A DNA stretch of 64,000 nucleotides from Diadophis punctatus similis. Taxonomy: Eukaryota; Chordata; Lepidosauria; Squamata; Dipsadidae. A program made the translations under genes and the position numbers. The stretch is taken from the NCBI GenBank assembly GCA_023053685.1, contig JALIGW010000313.1, forward strand, positions 17,707 through 81,706. The letters are read 5' to 3'. This document shows, piece after piece, positions 23,586-33,646 of this stretch (positions are counted from its first letter, which is position 1; every line of letters starts with the position of its first letter). The notes below the pieces were generated by a model, which worked only from the letters and a program-made list of their open reading frames with translations, did not search any database and was not told the DNA's origin.

Positions 23586-23998
23586 GAGTTGGAAGGGACC
23601 TTGGAGGTCTTCTAGTCCAACCCCCTGCCTAGGCAGGAAACCCTACACTACTTCAGACAAATGGTTATCCAGCATCTTCTTAAAAACTTCCAGGGTTGGA
23701 GCATTCACAACTTCTGGAGGCAAGCTGTTCCACGGATTATGGTAATTGTTCTAACTGTCAGGAAATTTCTCCTCAGTTCTAAGTTGCTTCTCTCCTTGAT
23801 TAGTTTCCACCCATTGCTTCTTGTCCTACCCTCAGGTGCTTTGGAGAATAGCTTGACTCCCTCTTCTTTGTGGCAGCCCCTGAGATATCGGAAAACTGCT
23901 ATCATGTCACCCCTAGTCCTTCTTTTCATTAAACTGGACATACCCAAATCCAGCCACCATTCTTTATATGTTTTAGTCTCCAATCCCCTGAGACTGGG
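23586..23998 (-). mobile_element. CR1 LINE 3' end
   Basis: The minus strand encodes [40 protein letters not shown] and RRNFLTVRT. A 5-base insertion ('ggatt' near 23733) disturbs the frame after that. Confidence 0.93.
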
Positions 23999-24225
23999 AC
24001 ATATCATTGGTTTTTTAAAAAAGTCTATAAATGAGAAAGTACGTAGAGACTCGTTTGACCGATTTTTGTTTTTTGTTTTCCCCTGTGTATATACCAAGCT
24101 TGGTATAACACAGATGGACCTGATTCCATTTCTCCACTGATAAGATGAACAAATAAACTGTCCCCCAACTGCATTGTGCAGGTAGCAGTGCTCCAGTATT
24201 TTGTACAGCGATAGTTGAGATGTAG

Positions 24226-24645
24226 AGTGCAGAGTAGAGCAACAAGAATGATTAGGGGACTGGAGGCTAAAACATACAAAGAATGGTTGCAGGAATTGGG
24301 TATGTCTAGTAGTTTAATGAAAAGAAGGACCAGGGGTGACATGATAGCAGTGTTCCGATATCTCAGGGGCTGCCACAAAGAAGAGGGAGTCAACTTATTT
24401 TCCAAAGCACGAGAAGGAAAAAAACAATTAATCAAGGAGAGAAGCAACTTAGAACTAAGGAGAAATTTCCTGACAGTTAGAACAATTAATCAATGGAACA
24501 GCTTGCCTCCAAAAGTTGTGAATGCTCCAACACTGAAAGTTTTTAAGAAGATGTTGGACAACCATTTGTCTGAAGTGGTATAGGGTTTCCTGCCTAAGCA
24601 GGGGGTTGGACTAGAAGACCTCCAAGGTCCCTTCTAATTCTGTTA
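24226..24645 (+). mobile_element. CR1 LINE 3' end
   Basis: The frame 24215-24583 reads [54 protein letters not shown] and VFKKMLDNHLSEVV before TAG. A short deletion removes part of the 'EGRTRSNGW' segment. The 3' UTR is complete. Confidence 0.93.
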
Positions 24646-24731
24646 TAGTATCCTATCCTATCCTATCCTATCCTATCCTATCCTATCCTATCCTATCCTA
24701 TCCTATCCTATCCTATCCTTCCCTTCCCTTC
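24646..24731. repeat. (TCCTA)n microsatellite at a CR1 3' end
   Basis: About 14 TCCTA units follow the CR1 end 'ttctgttatagta' directly. Confidence 0.97.
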
Positions 24732-25608
24732 ATCGACCATTCTCAGATAGGAAGGAGGTGAAACAAGACAAGGGTAGTTTACTAACTGCTCCAAGAAAGT
24801 AAACTCAAAAACACCACTAATGGAAGTTTGGGTCTCCAGTATCCTGGGACTAAGATGAAAAACAGGATCTCCTTTATCAGAATTTTCCCTTCTGAGAAAT
24901 TGCAATACACATTTCAGCGCAATACGATCGTTCCGTCTCTCTGCTTCCCCTCTTCACCGAGACAGGTTGCCCTTGCCAGAGGCCAGAATGATTTCCTTAC
25001 AGGATTTGCTTGAAATTAGGCCAAGGACCACATCCATTTTTTAAAACAGATCTGGAACCATCAAATCGGCTGCCTTTTCGTTAGCTGGCCTTGCTAATGT
25101 TCAATATTTTATTGGGTTATTTTTAAAGAAGGTGTAATCTCTTTCTAACAAGTTGCAATGGACAGCTTGCAGTTCATCCTAGGAACAAAGGATCTTCCCC
25201 CTGTGAATATTAAACACCGCCGAGCTCTTAGAGCCAGACGGAAAGAAAGACGATCCAAATCACACCACATTAAATTTAGATGGCGATGCCTTGTTATACC
25301 TATCCAAGGCAATTCTTTGTATAACCTCTGGATTTTCAGAGCTTCTCTTGACATAGCTGCTGAGCCAGAAACCATAGGAGAGTTTCGAGCCTGTAATTAG
25401 CATTTTCCTTGCAACAGAAGAACAGCATTGTCGTTTTAAGCAGCCTTTCTTCCAAGATGTAAAATGAACCAGAAATGTTCCTTTGCTCCAAAGCCGATAA
25501 TTCTGTAAAAGGTTGAGTGCTTAAAGAACACCTGTTCGTTAAATGAAGTTAATATTTACCTGTATGGATCTTACCATGACTGTTATTGGCTTGGTATGTG
25601 CCCTAGAG
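24732..25608. other. Unique stretch, no recognised gene
   Basis: No repeat recognised. The plus frame 25158-25400 and the minus frame 25145-25375 overlap each other and have no domain. Confidence 0.4.
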
Positions 25609-25730
25609 CAGGGGTCTCCAACCTTGGCAATTTTAAGACTTGCGGACTTCAACTCCCAGAGTTCCTCAGCTGAGGAATTCTGGGAGTTGAAGTCCACAAG
25701 TCTTAAAGTTGCCAAGGTTGGAGACCCCTG
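25609..25730. mobile_element. Palindromic MITE with perfect 8-bp TSD
   Basis: Two 61-base arms from CAGGGGTCTCCAACC to its complement, with three mismatches. Flanked by ccctagag on both sides (25601-25608 and 25731-25738). The 8-bp duplication and CAGGGG ends suggest hAT mobilisation. Confidence 0.9.
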
Positions 25731-25738
25731 CCCTAGAG

Positions 25739-25852
25739 CAGTGTTTTTCAACCTTAGCAAGTATAAAATGTATGGACTTCCTCAGTGATGGCTGAGGAAT
25801 TCTGGAAGTTGCAGTCCACACAGGTTAAAGGAGCCAAGGTTGAGAAACATTG
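25739..25852. mobile_element. Second palindromic MITE, adjacent
   Basis: From CAGTGTTTTTCAACCTTAG to AAGGTTGAGAAACATTG. It starts immediately after the duplicated ccctagag of its neighbour and is followed by cctagac. Confidence 0.82.
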
Positions 25853-25859
25853 CCTAGAC

Positions 25860-26283
25860 CAGTGATGGTGAACCTATGGCACGGGTGCCACTGGTGGCAC
25901 GCGGAGCCATATCTTCCGGCACGCGAGCCGTTGCCCTAGCTCAGTTCCAGCGTGCATGTGGGTGCATGGCAGCTGATTTTTGGCTCGCGCGGAGGCTCTG
26001 GGAGGATGATTTTGGCCTCCGGAGGGCCTCCGGGGTGGCGGGGGGAGCGTTTTTGCCCTCCCCAAGCTCCAAGAAAGCCTCTAGAGCCTGGGGAGGGCAA
26101 AAAACGGGCCTAATGGGCCTACTGGAAGTTGGGAAATGGGGGAGTGGGGGGGTCATGCACGCATGCACAGGGGGGTGGGGCAAGTAGGGGGCTTTGAATT
26201 ATGGGTGTGGGCACGCACGAGCGTGCGATAGTGCGTGCGCGCACTATTTTGGCACCCGAGGGAAAAAAGGTTTGCCATCACTG
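25860..26283 (+). mobile_element. hAT-like element ('gatggtgaacc' family) with perfect 8-bp TSD
   Basis: Termini CAGTGATGGTGAACCTATGG and GGTTTGCCATCACTG, with flanks gcctagac on both sides (25852-25859 and 26284-26291). The interior is GC-rich with alternating purine-pyrimidine ('gcgtgcgcgcac'). Relatives are at 40407 and 42080. It encodes no transposase. Confidence 0.9.
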
Positions 26284-26298
26284 GCCTAGACTCTAGGC

Positions 26299-26371
26299 CA
26301 GCGGTTCTCAACCTGGGGGTCGCGACCCCTTTGGGGATTGAATGACCCTTTCACAGGGGTCGGGAGACTTC
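26299..26371 (+). mobile_element. 5' end of a SPIN/Charlie-like hAT element
   Basis: CAGCGGTTCTCAACCTGGGG followed by 'cgcgacccctttgggg' and 'tttcacaggggtcg' is the characteristic left end of SPIN/URR-type hAT MITEs. The rest is missing. Recognised from memory of the family; not searched. Confidence 0.65.
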
Positions 26372-26414
26372 GCCAGGATGCCGCCATTTGGGTTCTTTTA
26401 CCCTCTGCGCATGC

Positions 26415-26886
26415 GAAAGAAAGAGGTGGATTCGGCTTACCAGATTGGGAAGGTTATTATCAAGCTGCCGTGCTTACTTGGGCGAGAGATTGGATAAATC
26501 TGAAAAATAAGAGAGTATTAGCCATGGAAGGTCATGATATACAAGCAGGGTGGCACGCTTTTCTATGGGACGATAAACACAAAGCGCACCAGTACTTCCT
26601 AAGGCACCACATTAGATGAGCTATTTTAGCAGTATGGATAAAAATAAAACAACGGATATATAGGGGAATCCCAGTCTGGTTTTCATCACTAGAGGCATTT
26701 GTGGACCCAAAATTTCTGAACCTGGGGAAAGTAGTCACTTATAGAGAAATTCTAAATGAAGACAGAGATATAAAATATAGGAAAGAGCTGCTAGAGGACA
26801 GGATCGATTTGGAATGGTGGGCATACCTTCAGATTAACTCACAATATTTAAAAGACAAGAAAGAACGGGATATTGAGAAGGAACTA
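26415..26886 (+). mobile_element. L1 LINE ORF2 C-terminal fragment, left part
   Basis: One reading frame (in register with 26338) encodes GGFGLPDWEGYYQAAVLTW, a stretch ending GWHAFLWDD, and LEWWAYLQINSQYLKD, typical of the region after the L1 reverse transcriptase. A single in-frame stop lies at 26617-26619. The frame runs to codon CTA at 26884-26886, where the mariner-like element is inserted, and resumes at 27889. Confidence 0.85.
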
Positions 26887-27886
26887 CCGTATTTTTCGGA
26901 GTATAAGACGCACCGGAGTATAAGACGCATCTTAGTTTTGGGGGAGGAAAACAAGGAAAAAAGGCCTCTGCCTCCCAGCAATTTGCCAAACAGCAAACAG
27001 CAAACAGTACAGATGATATACACTGTTTGCTGTGTATTTCTGTGCATGTGTGCTTGACCCATAGACATAGCAAAGAATTGGAGAAATGTACATTATGGCA
27101 GTATATTAATCCCAGAAAGTTTTCTTAAATGTAATCACACTAACTCTTCCCAATGATTTAAATAGATCTACTCCAAACATGACTAAATTAGGGTTTCTCA
27201 GCTGCCTTCTTTTAATACTAATACTTAATACTAATACTTAATACTAAAACAGGACATTTCTGATTATACTTTTACAGATCTTTAAAATTGATGTGGCTTT
27301 CTGGAAGTATTCTCTGCTATTTAAAAGAAGATACAATAGCACTGGGCCTCTTCAGAGCAAGCATTTATTTTAAAAAGCTTTTTCATTTTGTTAAGTTGTC
27401 TAGAACAATAATAAAGCAGTCTTTAAAAAATAAGTCTAATAATTTGAACACTCTACAAACATTTAACAAAATAACATATTAACAGAATCTGCCTCTACCT
27501 AGGATAGAACTCACAACCTCCTGATTGTGAGGCAAGAGCTCTAGCTCTTAGCCATAGCAACTATAGCTTGCCTCCTTTCCATTTTAGCAGTCTAATATTG
27601 CCAGCAGTTTATCTCCCAGCAATTTGTCACATTACAGCCACCATAGTTAGTTTCATTTTACCAGGTGGCTTGCAAGCCTGTCAGCTGTAGATCGGGAGGC
27701 AGTTTATCTCTTCTTGTGCTCTTCTTGTGCTTTGCCCTGTTTGCTGCAAAAAGGTAAATTGCTGGCAGGCAGAGGCCAAAGGGTGGGGGTGGCTGGGTGG
27801 GGCTGCATTCGGTGTATAAGACGCACCCAGGTTTTCACCCTCTTTTTGAGAGTAACAAGGTGCATCTTATACTCCAAAAAATACGG
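26887..27886. mobile_element. Tc1/mariner-like DNA transposon, 1000 bp, TA target
   Basis: Starts CCGTATTTTTCGGAGTATAA and ends with its complement (28-base inverted repeats, two mismatches). It is flanked by TA at 26885-26886 and 27887-27888. The right 85 bases form a second, inner inverted repeat also seen as the short element at 36548. No transposase frame is visible. It contains a SINE piece at 27487-27570. The TA duplication supports the Tc1/mariner superfamily; the family is not named. Confidence 0.82.
27487..27570 (-). mobile_element. tRNA-SINE head fragment
   Basis: 'ctacctaggatagaactcac' and 'cctgattgtgaggcaagagc' match 18782-18966. It is inserted in the mariner-like element. Confidence 0.7.
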
Positions 27887-27888
27887 TA

Positions 27889-28110
27889 ATGGTGTTAAAT
27901 AAAATCTTGCTAGGACCCTTTGATAAGTCGCTAAATTTTTTTTACCAATATTTATTAGAATATAAAATGGAAGAAGAACAAGTTAAAGAAACGATGGTTA
28001 TTTGGGTTGCCTAAAGAACTGGATTTTCTTCAGTCATGTCAAAAAAAAATAGCGGTGTTATATTCTTTCTCTTCTGAGAAATTCCAAAGACTGATCCCTC
28101 GGATGGATTG
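27889..28110 (+). mobile_element. L1 LINE ORF2 fragment, right part
   Basis: Continues the frame of 26415-26886 once the transposon and one TA are removed, giving MVLNKILLGPFDKSLNFFYQ. A frame shift occurs near 28006, then 'PKELDFL' in another frame. Beyond about 28110 the match is lost. Confidence 0.8.
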
Positions 28111-28431
28111 AGACTTTTTCATATTTAGGATCGAACTGCTCCGATCGATGGGAGTAAGTAGTGTGTGACTAATTTATGTGACTAATTTATGTATTAAAGA
28201 TTTTGAATGGATTTCCCATAATGACCAAATATGGATCCAGCCCAATGTTTTCTCTCTAGGAAACACTCCATCACACGTGCACACATACACAGGGTCCAAT
28301 TACAAGTGGATAAAGAGAAAAAGAACCCAAAAAACCAGATTCACCTGAAGCTTATCATGAAAAGCAACAAGATATTTTTTTGCCCTTTTTTCATTATCAT
28401 CCTTCTATTAAGCCTTACTGCCAGTGGTGGG
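28111..28431. other. No feature recognised
   Basis: May be L1 3' UTR, but there is no diagnostic signal. Confidence 0.3.
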
Positions 28432-28674
28432 ATTCGATTTTTTTTTACTAGCGGTTCTGTGGGCGTGGCTTGGTGGGCGTGGCTTGGTGGGCGTGGCAGG
28501 GGAAGGATACTGTAAAATCTCCATTTCCTCCCAATCAGCTGGGACTCGGGGGGGGGCAGAGAATAGATGGGGGCGGGGCCAGCCAGAGGTGGTATTTGCC
28601 GGTTCTCCGAACTACTCAGAATTTCCGCTACCGGTTCTCCAGAACTGGTCAGAACCTGCTGAATCCCACCTCTG
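28432..28674 (+). mobile_element. hAT-like element ('gtgggcgtggctt' family), single-unit form
   Basis: From CAGTGGTGGGATTCGA to TGAATCCCACCTCTG. It contains three 'ttggtgggcgtggc' repeats and one copy of 'ggggaaggatactgtaaaat', the segment that is tandemly expanded at 52150-52723. Flanks cttactgc and gatcacat do not match. Confidence 0.8.
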
Positions 28675-28827
28675 GATCACATAGCCCCGGGAGGCTTCAA
28701 CCATCATAAATATGAGTCAGTTGCCGACGGTTTAAATGGAAATCACGTGATCCTGGGGACGCTGCTACGGTCATAAGTGTGAAAAAAATGGTCCTAAGTC
28801 ACTTTCCTCAGTGACGTCATAACTTCT

Positions 28828-29877
28828 TGTGGCACAGTGGTTAGAATGCAGTACTGATTTGCCTTTCTTTTACTCTCTCTTTCCTTTTTTAGGTAGGCGG
28901 CATGATTAGAAGTTAGGTAGGATAGAAAGAAAATAATCTTTTCTTTCTAATAGTCTTTTAATAAAAGGGTGACATGATTAAAAGTTAGAATAAGAGATAG
29001 AAATAAGAGAAAGGGGGAATATTAGTGTATACGCTTTTACATAATAAAATAAAAGCAATAACAAGAGAAAACACGGAATAATTGAATAATGACAGACTAC
29101 AACTTAATATAAATTTGTATTATTATTAGAAATATATAAGTTGGCTGAATGTAATAACTATGATTAATTTTACTACTTTTGTTTGTAATTAGAATGTATG
29201 ACACCCAGGTGCCACACTGTTCATGCATTGATAGGCATGTATAAAACGGGGAAAAAAACTTGGGAAAAAAAAGAATGCAGTACTGCAGGCTACTTCTGCT
29301 GACTGCCAGGTGCCTGCAATTTGGCAGTTCAATTCTCACCAGCTCAAGGTTGACTCAGCCTTCCATCCTTCTGAGGTCGGTAAAATGAGGACCCAGATTG
29401 TTGGGGGCAATATGCTGACTCTGTAAACTGCTTAGAGAGGGATGTAAAGCACTGTGAAGCGGTATATAAGTCTAAGTGCTATTGCTATTTTCCTTCCTTC
29501 CTTCCTTCCTTCCTTCCTTCCTTCCTTCCTTCCTTCCTTCCTTCCTTCCTTCCTTCCTTCCTCCCTTCCTTCTTCCTCCCTCCCTCCCTCCTTCCTTCCT
29601 TCCTTCCTTCCTTCCTTCCCTCCCTCCCTCCCTCCCTTCCTTCCCTCCCTCCCTCCCTCCCTCCCAGTGGTTAGAATGCAGTATTGCAGGCTAATTCTGC
29701 CAACTGCCAGGAGATCGATCCTGACCGGCTCAAGGTTGACTCAGCCTTCCATCCTTCCGAGGTGGGTCAAATGAGGACCCAGATTGTTGGGGGCCAATAT
29801 GCTGACTCTGTAAACTGCTTAGAGAGGGCTGTCAAGAACTGTGAAGCGGTATATAAGTCTAAGTGCTATTGCTGTTG
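28828..29877 (+). mobile_element. Dimeric tRNA-SINE joined by (TTCC)n, split by an L1-like end
   Basis: Unit 1 is 28828-28856 plus 29272-29490, a TTCC/CTCC array covers 29491-29664, and unit 2 is 29665-29877. Architecture and unit-2 variants match 17381-17943, which indicates a common dimeric source or mutual derivation. Confidence 0.85.
28857..29271 (+). mobile_element. LINE 3' end with 14-bp TSD inside the SINE
   Basis: Flanked by agaatgcagtactg at 28843-28856 and 29272-29285, a perfect 14-bp target-site duplication. The inserted 415 bases end 'aaacggggaaaaaaactt' plus A residues, like an L1 3' UTR. No coding sequence is present, so 'L1' is inferred. Confidence 0.75.
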
Positions 29878-29921
29878 AACGGTGACTAAATGAACTGTGG
29901 TAAGTCAAGAAGTACCTGTAT

Positions 29922-31619
29922 TCTGGAAGTGGATTGGAACAAGGAACTGTGTACACCTGGAGAACTCAGTCAGTCTAAATCTAACAGGTTAACTGTCTTA
30001 ACTGTTGGTAAATGCAGCAAAAGAAACTCCTGGGACATTATTTTATCAAGAGCATAACTTTACTGACAATTCCACATAGGCACAGAAGTAGCAAAACCAG
30101 TTCTAAAGTTTTCACGTGAAAAGCAACATAACTAAAATCTCCCCCCGACCTCCCCACGGTTCATTGTCCACCAATCAATTGCATTCATTTTGTTTTGGGA
30201 GCATTTGGAGCAGCTCCGAATTTTCCCAGCATTTGACCTTGGGGTGTTAGGACCGTCCAGGACTTGAATTCCTCAATCCCCACATCCCTTGGATTTCAAT
30301 CCTTCCCCCGTCCCCATTTCTGTTGTCCGGTTGCGAGCAGGGGGTGCCTCGCGAGTCAGCCATGCCCCTAACATTCCTGGGAGGAGATCAAGTGCAGTAG
30401 GAAAAAGAGGCTTGCCAAAATCAAATATTTATTTGTTGAAATTAAGTCCTTTCCCCTCCCCCTCCATTTTTTCCTTAAAAAAGTAAAAGAGAGAGAGAGA
30501 GAGAGAGAGAATTTAGCTATATTCTGCAATGCCAGCAGGCAGGATTTGCAGCCTGTTCACACCATTGATTAACCTTCTGGATATTGACGAAGTTTTGTTT
30601 ACTCTGAGGCGGAATATCTTGAGGAAATTCTGAACCATTTCAAAATAAGATTGCTAGGGTTTTTTTTTACCTCTCCCCCTCTTTTTTTCCTCCATATCTG
30701 GGCATTTAATAGCAAATTTCTAGCATGGAAATACGAACAGATCACTCTGCTATTAAAGATCCAGATACGGGGAAGGTCAGATTAAAAAAAACAACAACAG
30801 AACTGCCAATCCTGTTTTGGACCCACTGATATATATATATATATATTTGAAGATACTGTACTCCATGTATCTGATAAAGAGTCCTTGAAGGCAATAATAA
30901 TTTGATTAATTCTGAGTGCCTGGAGACTCTGGGTGGCTTTTATTATAGATATAAAATTGTTCCTTTCCTGCAACTGTTCATAAATGGGTTTTCTCAACAT
31001 GGTTCTTTATTTTTTTTCTTTCTCTCTCTCTCTCTTTTCCCTCCTTAATGGAGCCTTTAGTGTACCTTTGCTAAGAGACTCGGTGCTGGGAAAGGACAAA
31101 GGAAAGTGGGGGTTAGGAGAGAAAAGGCCGAGCATTTTATTGATTAACTATTTGTTGGGTTCATTGTCAACTTTTTCCCTTCCTGTTTTCCTTGCCCGAG
31201 ACCAATAATTGACATGAAGGGTGGGTGCAATTCACCGGGGCCTGCTTTCTCGCCTCTTTATTAACTGTCCTGGCGTTGCTGTGGAGGTTGCAGAGTTCAT
31301 CCCCATCATCAAAATATTAGAAGAAACAAACTTTCGGAGCATTTTAGAAAGTCAGTTCTCTGCTGGGTCCAAAGGGCAGGATGGCATTCAGGCGCTGCAT
31401 TTGTCTGGTTCCCTCCTTCAAGTGGTACAGAGACTGGCTTGGGATACTGACTGAATTATCCATGTACATCCCTCATTTCAAGATCTGGTGAATAGCCCTG
31501 ATGTTTCATTTTGATGTTCTGTAGCCCATGCATTGGTTGTCCCAATGGAATTTTAGTGTTAATATTTATTATTTTACTTATTATAAGCTGCAAGCAAACG
31601 ATTGGCTGGGGAAGGCTGC
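29922..31619. other. Mostly unique stretch; possible LTR remnant near 30000-30390
   Basis: 30003-30390 has an LTR-like look on the minus strand (GTTAGGGGCATGGCTGAC at one end, TTTACCAACAG at the other), but no matching duplication was found. (GA)n lies at 30488-30511 and (TA)n at 30828-30846. No exon recognised, including the frame 31221-31454. Confidence 0.35.
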
Positions 31620-31695
31620 TCTACCCACTTACCTGGGAGTAAGTCACACTGAACTCAGTGGAGCCTGTTTTCAGTTGGCAGGCATAGGCTACCGT
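31620..31695. repeat. Amniote-type dispersed repeat fragment
   Basis: 'acctgggagtaagtcacact' and 'gaactcagtggagcct' resemble a short repeat common in squamate DNA. Assignment is from memory. Confidence 0.4.
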
Positions 31696-31797
31696 GGTTA
31701 GGGCCCTCTTTTGACACGGGGCCAGGCCAGCTTAATCAAGCCGATGTTTTGGGGTCGCTGGCCTGGCCCATAAGCGCCGCCTCTGCCGGGCACTCAC

Positions 31798-31900
31798 AGC
31801 AAATGGTGTGGAAGGAGGCTTTAGGGTGCCATTTGAAGCTTTCGCCCAGCTGCAGAGGATGCTCCTCCTTGTCCAGCAGCAGGTTCGCCACGCCGTTCAT
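31798..31900 (-). pseudogene. EAF1: EAF1-like first coding exon with splice donor, probably a decayed duplicate
   Basis: Read on the minus strand, ATG at 31900-31898 opens 34 codons, MNGVANLLLDKEEHPLQLGE at the start and ASFHTIC at the end. One more base (T) at 31798 is followed at once by GTGAGT (31797-31792), a consensus 5' splice site. Family knowledge: EAF1, a partner of the ELL elongation factors, begins with a very similar segment (MNG-AN-LLD-EEH---LGESF, then ASFHTIR before Tyr), and a phase-1 exon end before the Tyr codon fits. About ten residues differ from my memory of mammalian EAF1, several explainable by CpG decay (Arg to Cys at codon 34). EAF1 is normally highly conserved here, so a duplicated pseudogene is more likely than the working exon. 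The retained donor argues against a processed copy. Upstream sequence to about 32080 is GC- and CpG-rich, like a promoter/5' UTR. No exon 2 was found on the minus strand. Confidence 0.6.
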
Positions 31901-32108
31901 GGCATTCGCGGCACCCGCCGAGGACAACAAGAACCCATGCAGCCGCCCCGCCTGGCCGCCTTCTCTTCCGGGCTCGGAGCAGCGTGCAACTGGGAAAACA
32001 CTCCCCATCCGGGGGAATCGATCAAGAGGGACCACACATGTTCCTGGGGTCACACATGCCCCCTGGCATTGCTCTGCGCCCCACTATTTGAGAAACACTG
32101 GTATAGAC

Positions 32109-32220
32109 CAACGTGTCTCAACCTCAGCAATTTTAAGATACAGGGACTTCCAACTCCCAGCATGCTGTCTGGGGACTTCTGGGAGTTAAAGTCCACTCAT
32201 GATAAAGTTGAGAATCAGTG
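32109..32220. mobile_element. Palindromic MITE, diverged
   Basis: 'gtgtctcaacctcagcaatt' at the left and 'gataaagttgagaatcagtg' at the right. Both sides carry 'tatagac', consistent with a short duplication. Confidence 0.7.
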
Positions 32221-32654
32221 TATATAGACCTTAAAGATGAATCACTCCCCAACCCAGGCCCCCATATGTTTTACTGCCCCTTTTTTAAAAATAAAAAAAT
32301 AAATAAATAAATTCAGACACAACACACCAACACAAGAATCTGAGCAAGGTAGTACTCAAATGCCACACTGTAATACAATGGATGAATAATTTACCCAGAC
32401 CGTGAAAGTAGCAGAACTGCTAAATTATTAAGAAATATGTTTTGGCTTTGAAAAGAGTCATTCCATATGTTTGCTTGGCCCGTTCTTGTTAAAAGAAATC
32501 TCTTACTTTTCAATAAAATAACATGAAGCAAAAGAACAATTAACTGAACGAAAGATGCTTTTTTCAGGAAGAAAAAAAAACCTGGATAATTTTCTTTGAC
32601 GCTGCCAAACAAATAACATTTTTTTAGCTTGCACTTCACTGTTAAACAAATAGA
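32221..32654. other. No recognised gene; A-rich with (AAAT)n
   Basis: A short AAAT run at about 32290-32312. No exon recognised. Confidence 0.4.
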
Positions 32655-32712
32655 GTGGGGAATTCTGGGAGTTGAAGTCCACAGGTCTTAAAATTGCCAA
32701 GGTTGGACAATT
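32655..32712. mobile_element. Half copy of the palindromic MITE
   Basis: 'gaattctgggagttgaagtc' and 'cttaaaattgccaaggttgg': one arm only. Confidence 0.65.
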
Positions 32713-32778
32713 AACCCATGATATGGTGTTAATATACATATTAATAGTATAGTATACTATAATAATATATAATATAAC

Positions 32779-33209
32779 CAGGGGCGGGTTCCTCTTACCT
32801 GCCTACCGGTGCACTGCGCGCACATTATCACATTTCGTGCACGCGCATGTTCACTACGCGTGTGCGTCCCCTTGTGCAATTTTGCTTCCGCGCAGGAAGC
32901 AAAAAAATCCCAAAAATGTTGCGAGGGGACTCACGCACTTGCGGAAGCAAAAAATTTCGGCAATTTTTTGCTTCCGCGCATGCACAGAAGCAAAATATCA
33001 CCGAAATCGCGCACGCACGCACATCCCTTCGCGAGATTTTGCTTCCGCGCATGCACAGGAAGCAAAAAAAGGCCAAAAATTCAGAAAAAAGGTGGCGCAG
33101 CGCAACGGACCGGCAAAGACAGCACCGGAGCTGTCGCGCGCAAATTGGGCAATTGGCGGGCCGCTACCGGAATGACAGAGTGGACCGCACCGGTAGGAAC
33201 CAACCACTG
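32779..33209 (+). mobile_element. CpG-rich hAT-like element with perfect 8-bp TSD
   Basis: From CAGGGGCGGGTTCCTC to GGTAGGAACCAACCACTG, flanked by aatataac on both sides (32771-32778 and 33210-33217). The interior has several inverted copies of 'gcttccgcgcatgcacag' and 'agaagcaaaa'. Its right end matches the 4433 family ('gagtggaccgcaccggtagg') while the interior is different, so it is a distinct subfamily shared with 45333. The long overlapping frames reflect GC-richness, not genes. Confidence 0.9.
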
Positions 33210-33255
33210 AATATAACACATTCATATATATATGTTGACCGATTTCAGACAAATA

Positions 33256-33646
33256 CAGGCAATCCTTGACTTACAATCATTGTTTAGTGACTGTTTGAAG
33301 TTACCATAGCACTGAAAAAAGTGACTTATGACCAATTTTGTGACTTAATGACCATTGCACTATCCTCATGGTCATATATTCGAAATTCAGACCCTTGGCA
33401 ACTGACTCATATTTATGACGGTTGCATTGTCCCTGGGTCACGTGATCAGCTTTTGCAATCTTCTAACAAGCCAAGTCAGTGGGGGAACCAGATGCACTTA
33501 ACAACCGTGTTACATGTGCAGAGGTTCACTTAACAACTGCAAGACCAGGCATAAACTGAGGCAAAACTCACTTTAACAACTCTCTCTCTCTTGCTTAGCA
33601 GCAGAAATTTTGGGCTCAATTGTGGTCATAAGTTGAGGACTACCTT
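33256..33646 (-). mobile_element. 'tagtcctcgactta' MITE, near full length
   Basis: 'caggcaatccttgacttaca' to 'cataagttgaggactacctt'. The element is bordered by imperfect direct repeats of about 45 bases (33210-33255 and 33650-33695, both with 'gatttcagaca'). Confidence 0.85.

Larger units (their letters stand above)
28675..29921 (+). mobile_element. 'tagtcctcgactta' MITE split by a dimeric SINE
   Basis: Left part 28675-28827 ('cataaatatgagtcagttgc', 'cacgtgatcctggggacgct') and right part 29877-29921 ('aacggtgactaaatgaac', 'gtaagtcaagaagtacctg') together give the 3' half of the element. The SINE dimer lies exactly between. Confidence 0.82.

Noticed and set aside
30003..30390. A further solo LTR
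   Set aside because: Ends look plausible on the minus strand but no matching 4-6 bp duplication was found.
31221..31454. 77-codon plus-strand frame as a possible exon
   Set aside because: No recognisable domain, no flanking splice consensus that I trust, and no relation to the EAF1-like segment on the other strand.
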